A stretch of 5,617 bases of DNA from an uncultured Mycoplasmatota bacterium (lineage in GTDB: Bacteria; Bacillota_I; Bacilli_A; RF39; UBA660). Numbering within the stretch: position 1 is the first letter of the stretch; each line of letters opens with the position of its first letter. The notes under the pieces were generated by a model. That model ran no database searches and had not been told where the DNA came from. It saw only the letters and a list, made by a program, of their open reading frames with translations. Position numbers and translations under genes: made by a program. Shown one piece after another: positions 1 to 5,182 of the stretch. Location of the stretch: contig CANPBV010000087.1 of the NCBI GenBank assembly GCA_947572405.1, forward strand, positions 1-5,617, written 5' to 3'.

Positions 1-49
1 TGCTTTTATAAAAAAACTTGTTTTTTTTGATTGTTTATTGAAATAAATA

Positions 50-442
50 TCATGGTTTGTCATGCAAAACCAGCCCCTTTTCTTGTATGGATGGTAGAAA
101 ACATGCATTGAAACTGTGAAAACAATAACCATCGAATATCATATTTTGTAATAATGCTTCAGCATAGACGAAATCGTAATTGTTTTCCTTGAAAAGATCT
201 TCTATAATTTCATTTAAAATGACATCAAATTGGTTTGAATTTCTATTTTTTAAAATACCAAATAAAATGGTTTGAAAATACTTATAAATACTGAATTCTT
301 CTCTAGTAAGTAAATAAGTAGTGAGTAATAAGGACTTTAAACTAATATCTTCTTCTATTGTTAATTGATACATTCTTGAATTTATTTCAATGAACAATTG
401 TAATTTTGAGTTGGAAAAAATTTGGATTAAATTTTCTTTCAT
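50..442 (-). CDS. Uncharacterised 130-residue protein, possibly truncated
   Basis: I do not recognise this protein. It has no signal peptide or clear membrane segment. Residues 1-100 look mainly helical and acidic. Near the C-terminus a Cys-Phe-His-Ser-Phe-Asn stretch (His109, Ser110) is followed by Ile119 and Gly123-Leu124. That H-[S/T]...I-x-x-x-G-L spacing resembles the first strand and helix of ADP-ribosyltransferase-like folds (for example DarT or KptA relatives), in which a further 100 or more residues normally follow. Here the TGA at 50-52 ends the protein six residues after Gly-Leu. The +1 frame stays open from there to the window edge, so a frameshifted or decayed longer gene is possible. 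The ATG at 442 is well supported by AGGAGG with 5-nt spacing. The gene lies 9 bp after xerD and is probably co-transcribed with it. The reading frame and start are fairly secure; the function is unknown and the ART-like resemblance is inference. Confidence 0.6.
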   Translation of the reverse strand: MKENLIQIFSNSKLQLFIEINSRMYQLTIEEDISLKSLLLTTYLLTREEFSIYKYFQTILFGILKNRNSNQFDVILNEIIEDLFKENNYDFVYAEALLQNMIFDGYCFHSFNACFLPSIQEKGLVLHDKP

Positions 443-447
443 AAGGA

Positions 448-453
448 CCTCCT
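448..453 (-). promoter_or_regulatory. Strong Shine-Dalgarno (AGGAGG) overlapping the xerD stop codon
   Basis: On the minus strand the junction reads TAGGAGGTCCTTATG. The TAG (454-452) ends xerD and its last two bases begin the AGGAGG, which lies 5 nt before the ATG at 442. Ribosomes finishing xerD would therefore stop directly on the initiation site of the next gene. This supports a single operon and probable translational coupling, and it fixes the start of the downstream ORF. Confidence 0.8.
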
Positions 454-1345
454 ATCCATGTGGATGAAATGTTTTATAATCGGCTTTTAATTTTTCTTTT
501 GAAACATGTGTATAAATTTGAGTTGTTGATAGAGAACTATGTCCAAGCATTTCTTGAATTTCCCTTAGATTTGCTCCATTTTGTAATAAATGCGTCGCAA
601 AGGAATGCCTTAATGTATGGGGAGAAAAGGAAGTTTGAATTTTCTTCTCTTTCGCTAATGTTTGTATCATTTTAAATACAGCCTGTCTAGTTAACCCAGT
701 CCCATGATTGTTAATAAATAAATAATCATTCCAACCTTTGATTAACAGTTCACCTCGATAATGGTAAAGATACATGTATAGTGCATTTAGTGCATAATCA
801 CCAATGGGAACAATCCTTTCTTTGCTTCCCTTTCCCATTGTTCTAACAATAGACATTTCAAAGTCAATATCTCCTACTTTCAAATTTACAATTTCACTTA
901 CCCTAAGACCGCTTGCATACATGAGCTCTAAAATGGCTTTATTTCTAGCACTAAAAGCGTCTTTGATAGAAATATCTAGTAATTTGTCTATTTCCTCAAT
1001 ACTGAGTACTTTAGGTAGTTTTTTTGGTTGTTTGGGAATAGGAATTTCTTCTAAAGGATTTTCTTTAACATAATGATTTATCAGTAAAAATTTATAAAAG
1101 GAACGTAAACAAGAAATATTATGAGAAATACTTTTTGTACTTTCCCCTTGCAGGGTATGAATATACTCTTCTATATGTCTACTATCCAGATTTAAATTTA
1201 ATTGTTTTTTAATCAAAAATATAGCAAATTTTTCAAGTTCAAATTGATAGGAAATGCGTGTGTTTTCTGTATATCCCTTATCAATATATAAATACTCAAT
1301 AAACTCATTTCCATATGGAGGTAGCATTTTTTTTCTCTCTGCCAT
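452..1345 (-). CDS. xerD: Site-specific tyrosine recombinase XerD
   Basis: This is a tyrosine recombinase of the XerC/XerD type, which resolves chromosome dimers at dif by strand cleavage through a 3'-phosphotyrosine. It is cytoplasmic and works at the FtsK-organised terminus. Counting from the ATG at 1345 (297 residues, typical for XerD), residues about 10-95 form the SAM-like N-terminal core-binding domain and about 110-290 the catalytic domain. The full catalytic set is present: Arg148 (GLRVSE), Lys172 (GKGSKER), His243 and Arg246 (HTLRH), His269 (GHSS) and nucleophile Tyr278 (QIYTHV). The tail ADYKTFHPHG matches the XerD-style HP ending. An in-frame GTG at 1354 lies inside the Shine-Dalgarno sequence, so the ATG nine bases later is preferred. 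XerD is chosen over XerC from overall resemblance; a different Xer paralogue is the main alternative. A 130-residue ORF follows 9 bp downstream. Confidence 0.93.
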   Translation of the reverse strand: MAERKKMLPPYGNEFIEYLYIDKGYTENTRISYQFELEKFAIFLIKKQLNLNLDSRHIEEYIHTLQGESTKSISHNISCLRSFYKFLLINHYVKENPLEEIPIPKQPKKLPKVLSIEEIDKLLDISIKDAFSARNKAILELMYASGLRVSEIVNLKVGDIDFEMSIVRTMGKGSKERIVPIGDYALNALYMYLYHYRGELLIKGWNDYLFINNHGTGLTRQAVFKMIQTLAKEKKIQTSFSPHTLRHSFATHLLQNGANLREIQEMLGHSSLSTTQIYTHVSKEKLKADYKTFHPHG

Positions 1346-1349
1346 ATTT

Positions 1350-1357
1350 ATCACCTC
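1350..1357 (-). promoter_or_regulatory. xerD Shine-Dalgarno, GAGGTGAT
   Basis: GAGGTGAT is an eight-base match to the complement of the usual 16S rRNA tail (AGGAGGTGAT). It is followed by AAAT and the ATG at 1345. The in-frame GTG at 1354-1352 lies inside this element, so initiation there is implausible. This site sets the shorter 297-residue start. Confidence 0.8.
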
Positions 1358-1361
1358 TTTT

Positions 1362-1390
1362 ATTATAACAAAATGACTATGTTTTTACTA
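1362..1390 (-). promoter_or_regulatory. xerD promoter, extended -10
   Basis: On the minus strand a perfect TATAAT (1367-1362) is preceded by TG one base upstream (1370-1369), giving the extended -10 motif TGnTATAAT. The hexamer 17 nt upstream, TAGTAA (1390-1385), matches the -35 consensus at only 3 of 6 positions, as is common when the -10 is extended. The predicted start of transcription is about 1356-1355, only 10-11 nt before the ATG. The core footprint overlaps that of the opposing rarA promoter. Confidence 0.65.
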
Positions 1391-1397
1391 CTTTTTT

Positions 1398-1406
1398 TGG
1401 TAAAAT
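1398..1406 (+). promoter_or_regulatory. rarA promoter, extended -10 (TGGTAAAAT)
   Basis: TG (1398-1399), one base, then TAAAAT (1401-1406) forms an extended -10 that differs from consensus at one position. I see no good -35 hexamer 16-19 nt upstream. Transcription would start near 1412-1413, about 12 nt before the rarA ATG. This is the only plausible -10 in the 79-bp gap facing rarA. Confidence 0.5.
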
Positions 1407-1420
1407 AAAGGAGTGGTGAT
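1407..1420 (+). promoter_or_regulatory. rarA ribosome binding region (AAAGGAG and GGTGAT)
   Basis: Two anti-Shine-Dalgarno matches occur in tandem: AAAGGAG (1407-1413), 11 nt before the ATG at 1425, and GGTGAT (1415-1420), 4 nt before it. The in-frame GTG codons at 1413 and 1416 lie on or against these elements and are therefore poor starts. If transcription starts near 1412-1413, only GGTGAT would be present in the mRNA. Confidence 0.6.
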
Positions 1421-1424
1421 AACT

Positions 1425-2651
1425 ATGAATGAACCGTTAGCAGTAAAAATGAGGCCAAAAAGAATAAATGAAATCATTGGACAAAGCCATTTGGTTGGAG
1501 AAAAGAGAATTGTTAGTAACATGGTAAACAATAAAAAATTATTTTCTATGATTTTATATGGAAAACCTGGAATTGGAAAAACAACCATTGCAAACGCAAT
1601 TGTGGAGGAATTGGAACTTCGACATCGCTTTTTGAACGCGGTTATTAATAATAAAAAGGATTTTGATGTTGTGATCGAAGAAGCAAAATTATATGGTGGG
1701 ATTGTACTAATATTAGATGAAATTCACAGAATGAATAAAGATAAACAGGATTTATTATTACCCTATTTGGAGAATGGTCTTATTACTTTAATTGGAATGA
1801 CAACATCAAATCCCTATCATAAAATAAACCCCGCAATTCGAAGTCGTTGCCAAATATTTGAACTGAAGGAATTAATAGATGAAGAAATTAAAATAGGTCT
1901 TAAAAGAGCAATTGAAAGTCCCTATTTAGAGGGAATTAAAATTGATGAGGAGGCTATCAATCATATTGTTATGGTATCTGGTGGGGATCTTAGAGCCGCT
2001 TATAATTTATTGGAAGTTGCTTACTATTCTACTTCTGATTATCATATTACTAGTGAACTTATTAAAAATATTAATAACAAGCCAGTTTTCTTCCATGATA
2101 AAAATGAAGATGGGCATTATGATGTAATTAGTGCTTTTCAGAAGTCAATTCGAGGTAGCGATGTAAATGCAGCATTACATTATTTGGCACGGTTAATTGA
2201 AGTAGAAGATTTAGATATTATTTATAGAAGAATGACCGTGATTGCTTATGAGGATATTGGTCTTGCCAATCCCTCTATGGGGCCCAAAGTAGAGGCTTGC
2301 ATTAATGCATGTGAACGTTTGGGATTACCAGAAGCTAGGATTCCACTAGCTACTACTGTTGTTGAATTAGCGCTTTCTCCCAAATCCAATAGTGCTCATT
2401 TGGCTTTGGATGTTGCCCTAAATGATATTCGTTTGGGGAATACTGGTAATGTTCCAAGCCACATTAAAACGACCTCCAAAGATTACAAGTATCCCCACAA
2501 TTATCCAAATGCTTGGGTGAAACAACAATATCTTCCAGATAAGATAAAAGATAAAAAATACTATATTCCAAAGACAACAAGTAAATATGAAACAAGTTTA
2601 AAAAGTGTCTATGATAATATTGAGAATGCTAAAAGAACTACCAATCAGTAG
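1425..2651 (+). CDS. rarA: Replication-associated recombination protein A (RarA/MgsA, AAA+ ATPase)
   Basis: RarA (MgsA; WRNIP1/Mgs1 family) is a clamp-loader-like AAA+ ATPase. It forms tetramers, binds SSB and acts at stalled or gapped replication forks in the cytoplasm. The 408-residue product has the family start PLAVKMRPKRINEIIGQ. Its AAA+ motifs are Walker A GKPGIGKTT (46-54), Walker B with Asp98-Glu99 in LILDEIHR, sensor 1 TTSNP (126-130), arginine-finger region PAIRSR (136-141) and sensor 2 GGDLR (186-190). The C-terminal oligomerisation domain carries YEDIGLANP (275-283) and the YPHNYPNAW region (356-364). Walker A has Lys47 where Pro is usual; the catalytic Lys52 and Thr53 are intact. 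The ATG at 1425 is chosen because it gives the canonical N-terminus and has GGTGAT 4 nt upstream. The gene is monocistronic, divergent from xerD and convergent with holA. Confidence 0.96.
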   Translation: MNEPLAVKMRPKRINEIIGQSHLVGEKRIVSNMVNNKKLFSMILYGKPGIGKTTIANAIVEELELRHRFLNAVINNKKDFDVVIEEAKLYGGIVLILDEIHRMNKDKQDLLLPYLENGLITLIGMTTSNPYHKINPAIRSRCQIFELKELIDEEIKIGLKRAIESPYLEGIKIDEEAINHIVMVSGGDLRAAYNLLEVAYYSTSDYHITSELIKNINNKPVFFHDKNEDGHYDVISAFQKSIRGSDVNAALHYLARLIEVEDLDIIYRRMTVIAYEDIGLANPSMGPKVEACINACERLGLPEARIPLATTVVELALSPKSNSAHLALDVALNDIRLGNTGNVPSHIKTTSKDYKYPHNYPNAWVKQQYLPDKIKDKKYYIPKTTSKYETSLKSVYDNIENAKRTTNQ

Positions 2652-2664
2652 TTCTTATATTTTT
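2633..2664. terminator. Bidirectional intrinsic terminator between rarA and holA
   Basis: A perfect 9-bp stem pairs AAGAACTAC (2633-2641) with GTAGTTCTT (2648-2656) around a 6-nt loop, CAATCA. On the plus strand it is followed by ATATTTTT, a fair U-tract for ending rarA. On the minus strand the stem runs into TTCTTTT, so it can also end the corA-PAP2-holA transcript. The hairpin contains the rarA TAG (2649-2651) in its right arm and most of the holA TAA (2657-2655), so the last codons of both genes are part of the terminator. Confidence 0.8.
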
Positions 2665-3599
2665 AAAATAAACAGTTCTAAAGCGAGATCCTTTTCAATA
2701 AACCCACTTTTAATGTTACTATCTAAATTGGCAAGCTCCTCTAGATAGTGCAAAAGAATAGTACTAGAAAAGTTTCTGCTTTTTTCTAATGCTAATTTTA
2801 AGCGATAAGGGTGAACCTCTAAGATAGAAGCAATATCATTTGCAGTATATCCTTTTTTGCTTAATTCTTTTGCCTGATACATAATTCGGAATTGGTTTGC
2901 GAGCATGATTAAAATTTTAATTGGTTCTTCATTTCTTTTTATCATTTCTTGGTAAGCTTCAAGCGCAATCTGTTTATTTTTTAATACAATGTTTTCAATT
3001 AATCTGAAAATATCAGCATCAATGTTTTTAGCAGTCAAATTTAAAATGTCCTGTTCTGTGATTCCTTTTTCTTTGCCTTTATAAGTTTTCATTTTATCAC
3101 ATTCTTGTTTTAATATTTGTAAATTTTCTCCTACTCTATCGATGAGTAGTTGTGCGACATTAGAACTGATTTCATAATCTTCAAACATCTCTTTCACAAT
3201 TGCGTTTAGGTTTTTATTTGTACCAATTTCTATAACTGAACCAACTTTTTTGATTGACTTGGTTATTTTTTTTCGCTCATCTAATTTTTCAGATAAGATA
3301 AAAAATATTAAAATGGTATCTGGATTAGGATGTTCTAAATAAGAGAGCAATAAGTCAGTGTTTTGTTCTATTGAACTTTTTTTAGTCGTTCCTGTAAAAA
3401 TATAACTATTTGCTACAATAATTCCTTTTTTGTTTCCAAACATAGAGATGGTTGTTGCATCTTCTATGATTACGTTCAATGAGTCATTTTCTAAATCATA
3501 TTTATTAATAGCATAATCTGATAGCTCTTCCCTTTGAATGATCTCTTCCATTTTTTTTTCGATCAATAATAATTCCTTTCCATAAAGTAAATATATCAT
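2655..3599 (-). CDS. holA: DNA polymerase III subunit delta (HolA)
   Basis: The delta subunit is the wrench of the clamp-loader complex. It opens the DnaN sliding-clamp ring so that it can be placed on primed DNA. The 314-residue product (family usually about 320-345) begins with MIYLLYGKELLLIEKK, the typical HolA opening. It continues with the RecA-like domain and its degraded, non-hydrolysing nucleotide site. After that come VGENLQILKQECDKM (156-170), DADIFRLIENIVLKN (194-208), EEPIKILIMLANQFR (224-238), VHPYRLKLALEK (262-273) and the C-terminal IKSGFIEKDLALELF (296-310), all characteristic of the helical and collar domains. The ATG at 3599 is used: it overlaps the PAP2 stop as ATGA and has GGGGGA 5 nt upstream. 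The in-frame GTG at 3611 lies within the PAP2 coding end and abuts that purine tract. It is the last gene of the corA operon. Confidence 0.93.
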   Translation of the reverse strand: MIYLLYGKELLLIEKKMEEIIQREELSDYAINKYDLENDSLNVIIEDATTISMFGNKKGIIVANSYIFTGTTKKSSIEQNTDLLLSYLEHPNPDTILIFFILSEKLDERKKITKSIKKVGSVIEIGTNKNLNAIVKEMFEDYEISSNVAQLLIDRVGENLQILKQECDKMKTYKGKEKGITEQDILNLTAKNIDADIFRLIENIVLKNKQIALEAYQEMIKRNEEPIKILIMLANQFRIMYQAKELSKKGYTANDIASILEVHPYRLKLALEKSRNFSSTILLHYLEELANLDSNIKSGFIEKDLALELFILKI

Positions 3600-4192
3600 G
3601 TATTCCCCCACTTTCTTCTAAGTATACTTCCAATTCCTAAAGTGAGTGCACCTAAAGAGTATCCTGCTAATACATCACTAAAATAGTGTACACCTAGATA
3701 AATTCGACTAAGACCAATTCCTAAAATAAAGAAAATTCCTGGAATAAATAAAATTGTTTTTTTGGAATGTTCTATGAAGTACGTCATAAGATATCCATAA
3801 AAAGATACTGAGATAATAGAATGGCCACTCGGGAAACTATAGCCATCAATTGGAATTAATCTTAAAATATCTGGTCTTTCTCTCATAAAAATAAGTTTTA
3901 AAAATACAATGAAACATACACTAATTAAGAGAATGGAACAAAATGGTTTTAATTCTTCCTTTTCTTTTTTGAAAAGATAAATTGCCCATAGGAAAGAAAA
4001 TATAACAATTGTTTTAGGTTCTCCTAAAAATGTAAAAATTTTCATAATGGTTGTTATTGGTTCATGGATAAGTCCCTCCATTTTGCGATACACCCATAAG
4101 TCAATAGGAAGGACCTGATTACATAGTAATAATATCGCAATCAGTAAAAAACAAGTAAATGGAATCCATATTTCTTTATATTTTTTTATCAT
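3596..4192 (-). CDS. PAP2-family membrane phosphatase
   Basis: This is an integral membrane phosphatase of the type 2 phosphatidic acid phosphatase superfamily. Members dephosphorylate phosphatidate, phosphatidylglycerophosphate or undecaprenyl pyrophosphate at the outer face of the membrane. In 198 residues the three-part signature is complete: K99-x6-R106-P107 (KLIFMRERP), P121-S122-G123-H124 (FPSGHS), and S162-R163...H169...D173 (SRIYLGVHYFSD). His169 is the expected nucleophile, with His124 the acid. About six hydrophobic segments are visible, near 9-28, 61-74, 84-103, 123-140, 147-161 and 171-189. The substrate cannot be told from the sequence; a BcrC-like undecaprenyl-pyrophosphatase or a PgpB-like enzyme are both possible. 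Its ATG overlaps the corA stop as ATGA, with AAGGGG 5 nt upstream, and its own TGA overlaps the holA ATG, so translation is probably coupled on both sides. Confidence 0.92.
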   Translation of the reverse strand: MIKKYKEIWIPFTCFLLIAILLLCNQVLPIDLWVYRKMEGLIHEPITTIMKIFTFLGEPKTIVIFSFLWAIYLFKKEKEELKPFCSILLISVCFIVFLKLIFMRERPDILRLIPIDGYSFPSGHSIISVSFYGYLMTYFIEHSKKTILFIPGIFFILGIGLSRIYLGVHYFSDVLAGYSLGALTLGIGSILRRKWGNT

Positions 4193-5112
4193 AATAACCC
4201 CTTCTTTTTAAGTATGATTGTAATAACAATTGATATTGCAAAGGAGATGGCAGTAATACCTAAAAACGACCATGGATTAGTTGCTAAAGAACCAAGCGGA
4301 ATATTCATTCCTAAAAAGGAAGAAATTAAAGTTGGAATAGAAATAATGATGGTTATTCCAGTCAATATTTTCATTATGCTATTTAGGTTGTTTGATATGA
4401 CTGTTGCATAAGTATCTGATATGGTACTTAGTATTTCTCTATAGATATTGGACATTTCAATACATTGTTTGTTTTCAATCATGGCGTTTTCTAATAAATC
4501 TAAGTCATCTTGATAAAGAGTCATAATGGTTCCTTTAGATAGTTTTTCTAATACAATATCATTACTTTTTAGTGATGTAATAAAGAATACTAAACTTTTT
4601 TGGAGCCCCAATAAATATACCAATTCTTTATTTTCTGTGGCTTTATATAAGGCGTTTTCTTTATCTTCAATATCTAAATTAATTTTTTTTAAATAATTTA
4701 TGTATTTCGCACATATTCTCATTAATAGTTGAAAAATGAATCTTGTTTTCATATAAGTATAAAATTCTTTTACAGAACCATTAATAAAGTCTTCGATTGC
4801 TTCATTTTGTTTTAAAGAAATTGTAACAAGAAAATGTTCAGAAATGAAAATTCCAAGAGGCATTGTTACATAATGATGATCTCCAACTTCAAAAGGAGCA
4901 TCTACTACAATCAAAGTAGTATTCCCACTAATTTCAATTCTTGGAAGTTCATCATCGTCTAACAATTTCATCATTAATTCTTGATCCATATTGGTTTTCT
5001 TGCAAACAGTTTCGATTTCTTCTATGGTTGGATTAACTAAATTAACCCAGGAATTTTTTTCAATTTCTTTTAAAGTGTTTAATTCCTCTTCCGTTTTATA
5101 AATGGCTATCAT
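4189..5112 (-). CDS. corA: CorA-family divalent cation (Mg2+) transport protein
   Basis: This is a pentameric membrane channel of the CorA family, most often carrying Mg2+ and sometimes Co2+ or Ni2+. The 307-residue product has a large N-terminal cytoplasmic domain with the usual signatures SWVNLVNPTIEEIE (21-34) and DDDELPRIE (52-60). A long helical stalk runs from about 105 to 248. Two C-terminal membrane helices lie near 249-267 and 281-301. The Gly-Met-Asn selectivity motif (268-270) follows the first helix, with the short external loop after it, and the lysine-rich tail (302-304) is typical. The start is the ATG at 5112, with GGTGAT 4 nt upstream. A longer in-frame ATG at 5178 would put the promoter and terminator inside the gene and add a non-family N-terminus. 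First gene of a three-gene operon. Zn2+ export (ZntB-like) or another ion is possible; the symbol denotes the family. Confidence 0.93.
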   Translation of the reverse strand: MIAIYKTEEELNTLKEIEKNSWVNLVNPTIEEIETVCKKTNMDQELMMKLLDDDELPRIEISGNTTLIVVDAPFEVGDHHYVTMPLGIFISEHFLVTISLKQNEAIEDFINGSVKEFYTYMKTRFIFQLLMRICAKYINYLKKINLDIEDKENALYKATENKELVYLLGLQKSLVFFITSLKSNDIVLEKLSKGTIMTLYQDDLDLLENAMIENKQCIEMSNIYREILSTISDTYATVISNNLNSIMKILTGITIIISIPTLISSFLGMNIPLGSLATNPWSFLGITAISFAISIVITIILKKKGLL

Positions 5113-5116
5113 ATTT

Positions 5117-5122
5117 ATCACC
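5117..5122 (-). promoter_or_regulatory. corA Shine-Dalgarno, GGTGAT
   Basis: GGTGAT matches the 3' part of AGGAGGTGAT, the complement of the 16S tail, and is followed by AAAT and the ATG at 5112. An ATG at 5124 just upstream lacks a Shine-Dalgarno sequence of its own. The stretch GGTGATAAATATG is identical to that before xerD. Confidence 0.7.
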
Positions 5123-5128
5123 ATATTT

Positions 5129-5158
5129 ATTATATCATGTATAAAGTTTTTTAGTAAA
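5129..5158 (-). promoter_or_regulatory. corA operon promoter, extended -10
   Basis: On the minus strand a perfect TATAAT (5134-5129) is preceded by TG one base upstream (5137-5136), giving TGnTATAAT. A -35-like TTTACT (5158-5153), matching consensus at 4 of 6 positions, lies 18 nt further up. The predicted transcription start is about 5124-5122, a leader of only 10-12 nt. This promoter would drive corA, the PAP2 gene and holA. Its -35 overlaps the U-tract of the upstream gene's terminator. Confidence 0.7.
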
Positions 5159-5182
5159 ATAAAAGAGATGAATTTCATCCCC
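5155..5182 (-). terminator. Intrinsic terminator after the upstream membrane-protein gene
   Basis: Directly at the TAG stop (5184-5182) the minus strand reads GGGGATGA, a 3-nt AAT loop, then TCATCTCT. This gives an 8-bp stem with two G-U pairs (5182-5175 with 5171-5164), running into TTTTATTTTAC. The stem is modest but is correctly placed to end the upstream gene just before the corA promoter. Confidence 0.55.

Noticed and set aside
10..28. Symmetric A7-CTTG-T8 stretch downstream of ORF 50-442, possible terminator hairpin
   Set aside because: The stem is A-T only, so it would be very weak, and if the gene is frameshifted this stretch is coding. Not supported as a terminator.
50..52. TGA of ORF 50-442 as a tryptophan codon (mycoplasma-type code)
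   Set aside because: TGA clearly stops the corA-like and PAP2 genes at ATGA overlaps, a Trp codon checked in xerD is TGG, and reading through here meets TAA four codons later.
50..55. Programmed +1 frameshift of the prfB kind at CCA-TGA-T
   Set aside because: There is no slippery CUU-type codon and no upstream Shine-Dalgarno at the right distance. A plain truncation or sequence error is simpler.
460..1073. Open frames on the plus strand (460-675 and 804-1073) opposite xerD
   Set aside because: They lie antisense to a well-conserved gene, show no family resemblance and have no convincing ribosome binding site. They are hydrophobic shadow translations of AT-rich DNA.
1346..1354. Longer xerD start at GTG 1354
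   Set aside because: The GTG is inside the GAGGTGAT ribosome binding site, and the ATG at 1345 has ideal spacing.
1413..1424. Longer rarA starts at GTG 1413 or 1416
   Set aside because: They abut the AAAGGAG element, and the family N-terminus starts at the ATG at 1425.
3600..3611. Longer holA start at GTG 3611
   Set aside because: It precedes the canonical MIYLLYG opening, lies against the GGGGGA tract, and the ATGA overlap supports 3599.
5113..5178. Longer corA start at ATG 5178
   Set aside because: The extra 22 residues would be encoded by the promoter and terminator region and do not resemble the CorA N-terminus.
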